From positions 2,542,001 through 2,606,000 of the forward strand of contig OY752140.1 in NCBI GenBank assembly GCA_963573315.1: DNA of 64,000 nucleotides. Reading direction: 5' to 3'. Each line of letters begins with the position of its first letter. Position 1 is the stretch's first letter. A program made the translations under genes and the position numbers. Positions 22,001 through 32,659 of the stretch are shown here, one piece after another. The notes beneath the pieces were generated by a model. That model made no database searches. It was not told where the DNA came from and saw nothing but the letters and a program-made list of their open reading frames with translations. This DNA comes from Entomortierella parvispora (lineage: Eukaryota > Mortierellomycota > Mortierellomycetes > Mortierellales > Mortierellaceae).

Positions 22001-24087
22001 CTTGGATAAGGTACAGTATTTTTCGCTATGACCTTTGATCTCAGAATTCTAGCAAACCTTGTCGATCGATCTTGAAAATCTGAAACAAGTACTCCCATGT
22101 ATAGCTCTTTCAAGCTGTGGAGTACCCATTCCTGCCCGGTATGGAGGATGAAGTCCGTGATCTGCGACAACGATCAGCCTCAACTCTTGTAAAGATAGGA
22201 CGATCGATCCCCGACACGCTTTTGCCCATCTACTCACAAATTGAGGAGGCAGTCCAAAATCTGATTAACCAGGACAAGATCCTTCTGGGCGAGAAAAAGT
22301 TTTTGCTCACTTTTCTTCTTGTCGTTGGATTCAATTCTGCGGGCAGTAACGAAGGTCGCATTCTCATCTTTGAAAAGATTGTGTTACCTGTCGCTGCCAG
22401 TTTTTCCTCTGTGGAACTACAGCAGGCTCTGTCAGACCCAAAGCGATTCATGGCGTTTATTGGAGCGAACGACATTTCGGACGCAGTAGCAAAGAGCTCT
22501 CCTTCAACTGAGATTCAGTTGCTCCGGCAAACCTCAAAGCAGCGCCGATCCCAAATGTCTTGGCCGGTGGACGCTCTAGTGACTTTTATGAAAGAGACCG
22601 TTGTCGACACCAAGGACGGAGCACAGGTCGAGCTGTGGACGCAATGTGTTCACTCGATCCTGCCAAATCTTTTGTCGACTATCCAATGCCTAAACACAAT
22701 CTGCGACAGTTCTCTGTGGGAAGGTCTGGCCCCAGAGACAGCAGGGATTCTTACCATGTCCACAGAGGAGAAGGAGATGATGGTGGTCGGCCAATCAAAG
22801 CCCCTATCTGTTTCGGACGTCTCTTCTGAAGCAAGTAATACAGGAGGCGCCACCGTAGCACTCTTGGTTCATGATGTCAAGACCTGGTTGTCGGTTTTGC
22901 GCGATCACTCGTACAAATTCCTTGCTCGGATCTCTTCTCTAGGACCGGTATTTTATTCTATCCCGTCTTTGCAGACCATTTTAGAGCAATCTCTGTTCCA
23001 ACACGTGGATTACTTGACCAACCGGCAGCTCAGGTTCCTGATCAACTCTGCCGTACAACCAATTGTCCTCAATTGTCCCCCTGAAGCGATGGAATCGGTC
23101 TTGGGCCATTTGCTCCAAGTTCTGTTCCCGTATTTGGACAAGCGACTTTGTGCAGACTGGAAGAAGGCAGACGACGAGGGTTTGGTGATCACAAACGAGA
23201 ACGATGATACAGAAGATCTGGACGTGTCGGATGAAATCGTGCGCGAGATGATGCTCCGGGATCTAACAAAATACGTGGCAGACTTTGTGTTTTCGACATT
23301 GGATTTTATCCGGAAGAAGCCTGAAGCAGGGGGATCCAGTGCGAAAGCTACTGGCGGTGGGAACAATGCTCCTGCTCACAAGGAGATCACCCCGCTCGCT
23401 CTCTTCATTCTCTCGAGTGAGGCTATCGCTCAGTCCGTCCTCCCACTGATTTGCCACATTATGACCTTCAAGGATACACGGGCGTGCACCAGATCTACAG
23501 AGACGGCCCTGTGTGTGCTGACAACACTGGTGCAAAACTATCCGGCTACAGGAGGACTCTTGAGTGTCTTTGCAACGATGGTTCTCAGGGCAGCAATGGA
23601 GGCACTGCACGATCCTTATCATCAAGAAGGGCAGGACAAATTGATTTTGGTGATCACAGAAGTTTATGTCGAGGTCCGAGCTTTTGACGAGAGTCCCAAG
23701 CTGGTCTTTCAGCAGGCTGTGGGAGCAGACATGGCTCGACTTGAAGCTTTCGAGAATCAATTGTCTGCCGAGACAAACAAGACCAAGAAGCATGCTTTGG
23801 TCCGCAATTTCCTTCAGAGCATCATTGGAGTAAGTAACTATGAACAAGGAACAGCTGGACGGACAGATATTGCAATCGCTGTTTGAATGTTGACATCATA
23901 TCCCTTCATCAACATAATCTAGGTCGCCAAGTCTGAATGGTTCAAACAAAAAGAGATTGGAAACAAGTCGCTGTCCAGTAGGACCATCGCGGGCCAATAT
24001 GAGCGGCCATCCACTAGTGCGCTAGATACAGCAGAGCATCATGATGTTATTGGGGATGATCTTGCCACGTTGTTTGGCGATGAATAA
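19046..24087 (+). CDS. Exportin-5/Msn5-family karyopherin
   Basis: Seventeen exons: 19046-19112, 19154-19233, 19335-19538, 19635-19772, 19886-20161, 20240-20319, 20389-20461, 20547-20726, 20820-20890, 20970-21075, 21163-21369, 21447-21522, 21582-21706, 21780-21833, 21915-22010, 22105-23829, 23933-or-earlier acceptor at 23922 so 23923-24087. Total 1240 residues, close to human XPO5 (1204). Each junction keeps frame. N-terminal importin-beta-like repeat with ALETIYDVTVTNEARQQAQE; DFDSASEF in the middle; the C-terminal HEAT region with LRDHSYKFLARI, HVDYLTNRQLRFLI and LNCPPEAMESVLGHLL matches Exportin-5/HASTY/Msn5. It carries proteins and structured RNA out of the nucleus with Ran-GTP. The tail DDLATLFGDE is acidic. 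The acceptor of exon 7 is inferred from frame (AGCATAG at 20382-20388); the upstream CAG would bring a stop. Confidence 0.92.
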
Positions 24088-24088
24088 A
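24083..24088 (+). terminator. AATAAA overlapping the exportin stop codon
   Basis: The last codons GAT GAA TAA A contain AATAAA, so the hexamer overlaps the stop codon. If used, the 3' UTR would be only a few tens of bases. Confidence 0.35.
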
Positions 24089-24125
24089 GATCTTTGTTCT
24101 AATTCATTCCTACGCCGATACGTGC

Positions 24126-24180
24126 ATCAAGCAACCAAGCTACAACCAAGCAACAACCAAGCAACAACCAAGCAACAAAG
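24126..24180. repeat. Minisatellite of CAACCAAG / CAACAACCAAG units
   Basis: About five imperfect copies of an 8-11 base unit (AAGCAACCAAG, CAACAACCAAGCAACAACC) directly after the exportin gene. Simple-sequence expansion; no coding role seen. Confidence 0.7.
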
Positions 24181-24258
24181 GCTTTCTGACACCCCCGTCA
24201 GAATACTTTGTCCTGCACCAAGGGCTGAGCACCTGCCTTAAAAGGCAACTCGCAAACT

Positions 24259-24449
24259 GAAGTCCTCAAGGCAAGTAAGGTTTCTACTATGACCCTGCAG
24301 ACATCCTCCAGGCATGCTCCACGCCATGTAAAATTTCTTCTGAGCGCCAGAGAAAAATATCAAAACCAAGCTGTTTTTCGACTGATAAAATTTTCTTTGG
24401 CAGACTTCCGCAGGGTCATAGTAGAAACCTTACTTGCCTTGAGGACTTC
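24259..24449. mobile_element. MITE-like inverted repeat, 42-bp arms, 191 bp overall
   Basis: Arm 1 (24259-24300) starts GAAGTCCTCAAGGCAAG and ends CTATGACCCTGCAG. Arm 2 (24408-24449) is its reverse complement with one mismatch in 42. The 107-base centre is AT-rich and carries no reading. Size and structure fit a miniature inverted-repeat element, but I found no target-site duplication. A transcribed hairpin or a local palindromic rearrangement is the alternative. Confidence 0.55.
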
Positions 24450-24835
24450 TGCCGCGCTCTGCACTTGTTGCACGTGATCCGGCGGATGGAGAGATGGAGA
24501 GATGGTCGAAAACACAGTTTGATGTCTTTTCACGCTCCATTGCCCTGTCATTCTACCGATCCCCCTCAAATTCTTTCGCCATCATACGCTTCCATCCACT
24601 GTACTCTCTCGCCTTGATACAGAGCGTCTTCACCCTCTCTGCCTCTTTGTTTTCGCTCTGGAAAGAGTGTACATCTATCTGAACCAGGTACCACCATGAA
24701 CACCATGAACATGTGAACAGGACGCATGGAACTGACTGAAAACTACCTGCAGATCCCCAATCCATCGTTTAGTCCTACCTACTGCCGCGTCTGCTGTTGC
24801 CCTCTTGTCCCATCTCGCCAGCCGTCCTGACCGCC

Positions 24836-25594
24836 ATGCCTCTTTCAGCAGGCACCCCAGCTACTGGAAAGTGCTGTGATATGTGTTATTTGGGACAAGT
24901 TGAGGATAAGAATGACTCGCCAATCGCTCGGCCCGTTGACAAGACATCGAGGCGAGAGGAATTGGACATTTTTGAGGCAGAGCGAGTCCGCAATGCATTG
25001 ATGGAGTGGAGAGAGAAGATGTACGAGGAACACTTCAACGGTTTTATTCACGACACAGAGGAGTCGGTTATAACTGATTATATGCTCGACAAAGCCGTTA
25101 AGAATTACAAGAATATCATTGAATCTAGATCAATTGACATCTTGAGATGGAATCCGCTACGTAGAGTGTTCTCAAGACAGGTGCTAGAGCTTATTATGGG
25201 CTTGGGCGAGCAGTTCTCAAAAGAGAAGCAGGAGAGAAATATAAACCTTGAGCAAGACAAGAAGCGAAGGCAGCAATCTGAAGTGGCGCCATCGTTCGGA
25301 GTTCCTCTTTTGATTGATGACACCACTGGAAGGCCAGAAAGAAAAGACACGAGAACAGTTAGTTTGCAGGAAACTATAGCAACAGTCAGCCATGACCAGC
25401 AGCGGTCAGTTCATGAAAGGAAAAGAGCTGCAGACCCTCAGCCGCAGCAAGCTAGTGAAAGCAAAGATCTCCCTCAATGGCTGCTCAAACCCTTGCAATC
25501 ACCTGAGAAAAAACCGAGAACGGCACAAAAAAGAGGACGTGTTCCTGAAAAGAGTGATCTCAATATTATCCAGTATCTTGTCCCTCAGTCATGA
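24836..25594 (+). pseudogene. C-terminal fragment resembling a RecQ-family helicase
   Basis: Reading of about 252 residues from the ATG at 24836; the frame is open from 24773 and closed by TAG at 24770-24772. It begins with GKCCDMCYLG, which matches the last cysteines of the RecQ zinc-binding module, followed by WREKMYEEHFNGFIHDTEES, a helix with LRWNPLRRVF, and a Lys/Arg/Gln-rich tail with KKPRTAQKRGR that could be a nuclear signal. The order CC-x-x-C then a WR helix is what I expect in the C-termini of fungal telomere-linked RecQ-like proteins. No helicase motifs (DEAH, Walker A) exist upstream, so this is either a truncated copy or a short gene that reuses the module. The resemblance is from memory of the family pattern only. 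Confidence 0.38.
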
Positions 25595-26131
25595 AGGAAC
25601 AGCGAAGCCCAAGTCGATTTCAGCACGCTTGCAATAGATATACAGAATCCTAGCCCCCCTAACCCCGAGATGTAGCAATTTTTACACAATAAAAACGCGA
25701 CAACTCTGGAAGTCAGAGACAGGTCAGAGGCAGTGTATATTAAGGTGCCAGACGCCGTTTTCGTTTCTCTCAATTGTCGTTCTCCTTTTCTCCTCCTCTT
25801 CTCCTTCTCTTCTCCTCCTCAAAAATATCACTCGCGCAGGCGGTTTCTTGCATCTTGTTGCGGCGCAAAAGGTGAATGTTGCCCAATGGATTGAGAGGTA
25901 TACGCACAAACTGAGTTACTTTATCTAACAATAGTTGTTTGCGACAAACGCCTCGATGTCTAATCAAGAAAAGATCGTTCAAGAACACGCTTGCGGATCT
26001 CGGCGACTGCAGGTCGTATTGGTATGCTATAGTATCCGACGGTTCGGCGTCCCCCTCTTCCCCTCCGCGTGCCATTCGCTTCCACGAAGAATAGTAAATG
26101 TGGAGTCAAAAAAAAAAAGGTGGTGTGCACC
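25595..26131. other. Accessory intergenic DNA, no supported gene
   Basis: AT/CT-rich, with a pyrimidine tract (TCCTTTTCTCCTCCTCTTCTC type) at about 25785-25820. Open readings on both strands are short and show no family pattern. Confidence 0.35.
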
Positions 26132-27266
26132 CCACTAGACACCACTAGACACCACTAGACACCACTAGACACCACTAGACACCACTAGGCGCGAATTCTT
26201 CTATTCACCTAATCTGAATCTGATTCTTCATGCAAGCGCGGTTGGATCTGTGTGTGGTATTGTGAAGCAATGACTGCCACAACACTATGAAAAGACGAAA
26301 GTGTTGTGAACTACAACCCCAACCTTTACTCGTTGGTTGTCTCTCTTAAAAGTAACCGACTGATGTCTCGATCAATGTGTTATCCACAAATTTTACACTT
26401 GGGCATGCTTCCACTCTGTCCAACAACACTGACAGAGATGCCAATTGGATGGTGCATCCTCTTGTTGCTACGAGGTTAATATCTCTAGGACAGGAGACAT
26501 CATCGGTGTTCATTTCTAGGTTACATCTGGCACGTTTTCTGAAGCGCCTTGTTCTGGTATATCTTGTTCGGAGGATGGGATGTATTCCACGCGCCATTAT
26601 CTGACATCATAGAGGACGAATCACTCTCGCTCTCTAGACACCATACCATAACCATATAGTACCGGGCTCCAATATCCTCTCGGCAGAACAGGAGTACCAA
26701 GTAATGGAGGAGCCTTGGTTAGCGCGCGCAAGTTGTAGGTCGTTTTTCTTGTTTTATTTATCATGACTACCGAGGGAGTGTTGGTCTTTGAAGAAAAAGG
26801 TACTGTGTGCAGGTTGACCTCTTTGATGCTCACTTGATTGAGATATGGACGATGGACGAGTGTAAGATGTTTCATGTTCGGATTTAAAGTGGGCGACGTC
26901 TGATATCTCAGGCGGAAGATTGCGTACAGCCAGTATACGCTTGACCTGAGCGACAATTCATCATCAATAACAACTTCGGCCGACGGTTCGTCAACGAAAA
27001 ATTCTGCTATCTTCAACGCCATCTTGAACCTTACATCACTCGACATTTGTGAGAGATATGAAGACAAAGAGTGAACGAGAGTGAAGGAGAGGGATAAGAA
27101 AGAGGAAAAAAGAGAAGAGAGAGAGTTTCCAAAAAGAGAGAAACAAAAAAAAAAAAAAAAATTGAGACAGTAAAATGACTGGTGTTCAAGCGGTGTCTAG
27201 TAGTGTCTAGTGGTGTCTAGTGGTGTCTAGTGGTGTCTAGTGGTGTCTAGTGGTGTGGTGCACCAC
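26120..27266. mobile_element. Candidate element bounded by inverted arrays of a 10-bp unit
   Basis: Left array 26132-26188 is about 5.7 copies of ACCACTAGAC. Right array 27191-27256 is 6-7 copies of the reverse complement, GTGTCTAGTG. Outside each array lies a matching end, GGTGTGCACC on the left and GGTGCACC on the right (inverted). The inside, about 1 kb, is AT-rich and holds the minus-strand reading at 26621-27045. Inverted terminal arrays of this kind could be the ends of a non-autonomous DNA transposon. I see no transposase and no clear target duplication. Confidence 0.5.
26621..27045 (-). CDS. Hypothetical protein inside the inverted-array element
   Basis: About 141 residues from the ATG at 27045 (an upstream in-frame Met lies at 27067). 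The first half reads like a folded protein: RFKMALKIAEFFVDEPSAEV, DDELSLRSSVYWLYAI. The second half is basic and less convincing, and may be intron or 3' read-through. I do not recognise the family. A helical start, a TSS-proximal poly-A/GA-rich region at 27060-27170, and its position between the arrays are the only context. Confidence 0.3.
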
Positions 27267-27605
27267 TATCGGTTTTCAATCCCGAGCCCTAGGTGGAGAT
27301 TGCGCGACCATAGCGCCTCGGGACTTATAATATGGATGTCCCTTCTCTTCCCTTTCACTACAGCTATCTCTCTCCCCACGAGATCTTCCTCTTGTCCCAT
27401 CTTCAATTCCTTCAAAAAACGACATTCCTTTTCGGTCAAACATGTCGCCGGATGTAAGCCAGCTGGAATGTGTCTTGAGAGAATTCATGAAAAGAGCTCA
27501 TCATTTTAATAAGTTGGGCCCATCAGTTCTTCATGGGGAACTCTATATCTCAGACGAAAGTCAGGCCGCTGTTCCCCTAGCCAAAGGCAGGCGACTCTCA
27601 AGTCA

Positions 27606-28714
27606 AGTTCAGCTTGAGTGACTTGATCTGCTCTCGTGTGTCGGAATGCTGCCATTCGGATTTCTGTGAACTGAGGTCAGTTCCACTTCTGGTTGTCCGA
27701 TCCTACATTCATAGGCGGGGGGTATGTCGACGAGGTGGGCCAAAGGATAAGGTCTTGAGTCTTTTAGGCGATTAAAGATCGGAAGTCCAGACTGGAGTGA
27801 GTAATAAAGTGACTTCGCTGTTATTGATCCAAGGGAGGTGACCACGTTCACGATGGAGACTTGCAGTCACTCTAGCGCGACCGCGTTTGGAAAACTGAAG
27901 ATAGAGTTGTAGCGTAAGAAAGGGATTCTTAACCAAGCCAAGTAAAGCACGTTCAGATCGAGCCTCTCCGAGCTCAGATCGAGATAAGGTCTTGCAGGAA
28001 TGGACAGTGCCATGGCTTCAGCTTGCTCATCCTCTGGAGAGCGTTCCATCGGTTCATTCAGGGTGACGTCCAAGAATTCGGGCTGCTGCGGCAAACGCGT
28101 CAAAAGGATATTTCAGCATGGTCGTTGACTGATAGTCTTTCATGGACAGGCAACTGAAAGTCAAACGAGTCAAATGCTTCAATGGAGGGATTCCCCTCAA
28201 GAAAAGTTGATCCATTTCCGTAACATCGCCCCATTGTACCCGTAGAAGCGTGAGCTCTTCCAAACTGCCCGAGTTCCTTTGAATGATATTGGTCACGCAC
28301 GGTATGTCCATATCGGTTCTTGGACGTCGATCGAGTCAGGGTCGAGATGGACTGATTGTCTAAAAAAGCGAGAAACTCTGGGCTGCTTGCATTGACTGCC
28401 CCACTCCTGAATTGGCGGCAATAAAGTGAGGAGAGAAACTATTAGGAGATGGACCTGTCGTCTTCTAATGGCCAGTCCCTGTGACAATGGTCAGTGATCT
28501 CTTGGTGTACATAAAGCTCATAGGAAAACACGGTATTCCAGGCCCTAGATACTCGGGCGCAGCTGGCGATATCCCGTATCTGCAGGCCTTGACATATGGA
28601 TGCGACAAGGTACTGGATATGAAAGGCTGTCTCAGAACGCGCATTCTTCTGACAGGAGGAAGAACGAGAAGAGGGAGAAGAAGAAGAAAACAGAAGGGAA
28701 GAACAAAAGTGCAT
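27606..28714 (-). pseudogene. F-box/LRR-type gene relic
   Basis: From the ATG at 28714 a first segment includes YLVASICQGLQIRDIASCAR and VSRAWNTVF, an F-box-like helix pair. It stops at 28442-28444. A second segment in another frame (28311-28054) reads SLEELTLLRVQWGD and LTRLTFSCLSMKD, which is LRR-like. A third frame continues at 28103 with LTRLPQQPEFLDVTL, and a stop at 27864-27866 interrupts it before an open tail. The first change of frame could be an intron; the second, at about 28100, looks like a single-base indel. F-box/LRR proteins select substrates for SCF ubiquitin ligases and are greatly multiplied in Mortierella-like fungi (established for the group, not shown here). Confidence 0.45.
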
Positions 28715-28827
28715 TTCTTTCTCAGTTTACTCTTCTGGCCAAATGGGTGACGCTTGTCTTTGCTGCCAAGCAGATCGATGTTTTTTTATTGTTTTGCTTG
28801 GGATAGATAGGTGGAGCATCCGTCTAG

Positions 28828-30583
28828 TTATTGTGATAAAAAATGCTGCTGGATGTCGGAAGTTGGGCGAGGGATGCTCAAAGACGCTTCATACAGAGCA
28901 ACTGGAGTTTTTATCAAGTTGAAAAAAGAAAGAAACAATGTTAGATCATGGATATTCAGAGGTGATCTGTTTCTCCACACTCTTCTCTTACCTGACCCGT
29001 ATCGAATGTTGTCGCGAGCTCGCTTGATCTCCAACTGCTGAGGAGTCATGCTTTCATGAACAGCGGCCAGTGCTGAGAGGACCTCTTGCATGGATGGCCT
29101 CTTCTCCGGGTTGCTATCCCAGCACCTTTCGTATAGGACCCTGTACGCCGCTGGAGTTCCTTCAATTGATACTTCACGCTTACCATTCAAGATGGCGATT
29201 GCGAGATGCACATCCTGAGGTACTCTACTGAACGCAGAGTGGCCTGTCGTCAGCTCCCACAGAAGCACTCCCAAAGAGTAAACGTCGCACTTGGCGTCAA
29301 AGTATCGTGGGTTACGGAATCGTTCAGGGGCAATATAGGCCATGACACCAATCAGTGGGTCGTCCGTACCCTCGTCAGAGTTGCCTTTGATATTGGCCTT
29401 TTTGGTGCTAGTGCTGCCGCTGCTATTGTTACTGTTAGGGCTGGCGGCCGTGCTTGAAGACTGGTGGCCTTGCTGTCCGCTGATCTTTTGACTGATAAAC
29501 ATGGACTGACCCTTGGTGGTTGATGCAGGTTGGATAGAATACAAATTCATGTTCCTGGAGACGCGCTCCTCCATGACGGTACTGGCACCGAAATCTGTAA
29601 GCATGGCATCGCCTTGATCATCAATAAGGATGTTGCCTCCGTGAAGATCGCGATGGTAAATCCCCTCCTGATGCAGACGTGCAATGCCCGATGAGATTTG
29701 GGTACCCAGGCGGAGCTTATCGGCCCACGTCAGGTTTTGGTATTCGACCTTGAGATGCCACGCGAGCGAGCCTTTGTCTGCGTACTTTGTTACAATACAC
29801 ATCTTGTCGAGACCTGGAGGGAAGGTGACTCCAAAAAATTGGACAACACTATCACATCCTTTCATTCTGTTGTAGATTTCCACCTGTTATGACAAAGTCA
29901 AAAGCACAAAGTGAATTAGTGATCGTCCTCCACACTAAACAGACCAGATTCATGCAAAACGCACAAGCACGGTTGCACACGCAAGACAAAACAGTGTTCA
30001 CTTTCAACCGTGGGTGAAAACAAAGAGGGGAAAGCGGTAAAGCCTCGCCAAGAAATGCGAAACAACCATCCGTCATGAGAGATTAATGAACAGCCAAAGA
30101 ACTTGCCTCCTTGGAGATGACGTGAACCGAGGCCTCCTTGATAGCCACCTTGATGCCCTTCCACTCTGCAACGTGAATAATGCCCATTCCTCCGGCGTCC
30201 ACACCGATTGAGAGCTTCTTGATCTCCGAGGCCGGAATCTCGTTGGCGAGCAGGATCTTGCGCTCCTCCTTAGTCAAAGAGTACGGGAACGATCTCAATC
30301 CATCCTCGAGTGTAATCGACTTTGGTCCAACGATGGTGTTGGTTAGAGACGAGAACTGAGTGGAAGTACGATGCAAGAAGCTCGATTCCTCGGCAGCATC
30401 AGATTTCACGACGACTACGCCCTTAGGAGGTACATAGGCTACGATGGGCGTCTCAGACATCGCATCCACAACAGCATCGGTGGTTGAGGACATTGGAGCA
30501 GAAACGGATGGCGCGATGACATTCCCTTTTTTCTTGGGAATAGCAGTGTCCGTGGCACAGCACTTGGAGAGAGGGTTTCCCAT
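28828..30583 (-). CDS. Membrane-anchored protein kinase, tyrosine-kinase-like (TKL) group
   Basis: Exons (minus): 30583-30107, 29883-28992 and 28901-28828; 480 residues. Intron 1 has a GC donor (GAG|GCAAGT). Intron 2 is 90 bases and stop-free in frame, so retention would give 510 residues. The N-terminus MGNPLSKCC fits N-myristoylation at Gly2 with palmitoylation at the two Cys. Kinase features: VAIKE with K149, HRDLHGGN with catalytic D238, DFGAS with D256, and IAPERF. The order Y-H-R-D-L-H is usual for TKL/Ras-type kinases of Mucoromycota. Between DFG and APE lies a Ser/Asn/Thr-rich insert of roughly 65 residues. No receptor or ligand-binding part is present, so a role under the plasma membrane is inferred; the pathway is unknown. 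Confidence 0.88.
29884..30106 (-). other. GC-AG intron in the TKL kinase gene
   Basis: Donor GAG|GCAAGT at 30106, acceptor ATAACAG| at 29884, 223 bases, phase 0. GCAAGT is the best-known GC donor consensus. Joining gives HVISKE-VEIYNRM, the expected kinase C-helix. Confidence 0.75.
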
Positions 30584-32659
30584 GGCGGGCGGCTATCAGT
30601 AAGGATCAGCCCGAGCGGATTAATACATGCAAAGCCCCAACAGAAAAGCGGTTTGGCACAGAGAGTGGCTTACTGGTGAATGGATGTCGTTGAAAGGGAG
30701 GAAAGACCTGAATGGAAGATTGAAATGAATGAGGAGAGTGAGAAAAGTCGGGCAAGGATGAAGAGGATGAAGAAAGAAAGAGACAAAGAAGAGAGGAAGG
30801 CTGAAGGTAAAAAGTCTGAGAAAACAGGTTGCGCCGAGGAAACCAGGCCTGCTTTTTCCTCCTCTGTCCAAGGATATGAATGGACAAGGGGCGTGCGAGC
30901 AGACATCGAAGGGGACAAGGGCTATCTGGGATAAGCATGGTCAAAGATGATTCGAATGGTTGCTTGGATGGGCGCATCTGGCCGTCTGCCATCCTTGTTG
31001 AGAAGGGTGGATCCGATCGGGTCGACTGTGATTGAGGACCCACACAGCAACGCACTGTTGGTGAGAAGAGGAGGGGGATCGAGGAAGGAAGAAGGGAGGG
31101 CGACGCACAGAACATCGGGGCCAAAGGCAAAGACGTCTTTCTCAGCGAGCAGAGACTAGAGAGACCAGCGGAGCAATTGGGGAACGCATTATTGCCGTGT
31201 GAACTCTATCTGATGCAGATCTGGCACAAAAGTGTGTTTTTCATCTCTCTGTCCTTCTGTCTCTCTCTCTCTCTCCTTGAGCCGCTGTGTTCGCTCCCAT
31301 CAACCATGCTCCAAAAGGGAGAGGGGAGGATACAGTCCTACAAGCGTAGACTAGACATCCACATTTCCAGACTCAGATAGTGCGGGCCGGACAAACCGAA
31401 AAGAAGGGGTGTGCATCCAAGGAGACTTCCATGTCATTTGCCACCAATCACCCACTCTCTCCTCTTCCTGGGGTTTCGTCACGTTATCGTCCCATGGACT
31501 CGGCCGAAAGTTGGTGGCAAATATCGAGTGTGTGCCTCTGTTGCACTCTCGGAGTGCCTGCGCGTGGAATCCAGCAAGACTACGTGCGTCACACAACCAA
31601 CGAGCAAATGGTGCTCCCCAGACTTCTTCCAGAGGAAAGCCAGCGCACAAGGTGGATCATTTGGTCATGGTTCGTCCCGATACCGGGTAGGTTTTTTTTA
31701 CTGCCTCTTGTTCAAGTTGCGTTGTCTCGGACATGAAAAACAAGGAACAAAAGATAGGAGTGTTTTGTGTCCAACAGCTTTCTCTCCACTTGCTGAGGAG
31801 CGAGTGGGGAGAACACGACGTGACCTCATGGCCGATGACCGCATTGCACTGTCGACGTGGTCGCGCAACGCAACACGCAGCCGTGGTCCAGCCCCTGTTT
31901 GTGGTTGGCAAGAGACAGAAAGCAGCCAGTCGGTCAACGAGGCAATTGAGACGAGACACGCAGAAAATGAAGAGGCCGTCCGTCCCCTGTGACCTTCCGG
32001 ATCATGGCGGTGTCTGACCGCCCCTTTTTTTCCTTCCTCAGCCAGGGCATGGAGACATGATTTGGCCATGAACGAATCAGGATGGGAATCATCATTTGCT
32101 CTTGTCTTTCCAATCTGCCGTCCCTGTCCACCCACTCTGTCGACCTACTTATCCGTTCCTCCCTCTTCTTTCTCCTCCTCCTTTCCTTGTGTCTACCCTC
32201 TACGCTCCTGTTCGGAACACGAACTAACAGAGTCGAAAGGTGCACTGTCCACTCCGCGATAATTTTCAGACTGGACAAAAAAAAAAAAAACGACGTGAGC
32301 CTTCGACACCTCGAGCAACAAAGACGAGATCAGGAAGAGACCTTGTTCCATTCGCCTGTCTTTGTTCAGCCTGCCATCTCCTTCCCTCCCTCCTTCTATT
32401 CTTGCCTGCAGTGTCGCATCACTCAACACTCCATTCACTGGAGGTAAGGCCATCGTCAGCGCAAGCACTCCCTGGTAGACCTTTGACTGCCCTTGTTCGT
32501 CCTGTCATAACAATCAATTCGTCTGCACCGCGCCCTTTCATTTCTCTCCTCTTTAGACAACAGGACGCATTGCCAGCGCAGTCGGTCGCTTCTTTACATT
32601 ACACCAGCCAGGAGGGGACGCTAACATCTTGACTCCCGTATACGCCCAAAGAACCAGAC
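30584..32659. promoter_or_regulatory. Long divergent intergenic region between the kinase and kinesin genes
   Basis: 2076 bases without a convincing gene. It holds GA-rich (30680-30800) and CT-rich (31245-31275, 32150-32190) tracts, an A-run at 32278-32290 and many short open readings on both strands that lack family patterns. It probably contains both promoters and the kinesin 5' UTR. Confidence 0.4.

Noticed and set aside
26132-26188. CRISPR-like array
   Set aside because: A directly abutting 10-bp tandem unit without spacers in a eukaryotic genome; not CRISPR.
30606-32632. Many open readings between the kinase and kinesin genes
   Set aside because: They overlap in all frames in low-complexity DNA and none shows a domain pattern or consistent splice sites.
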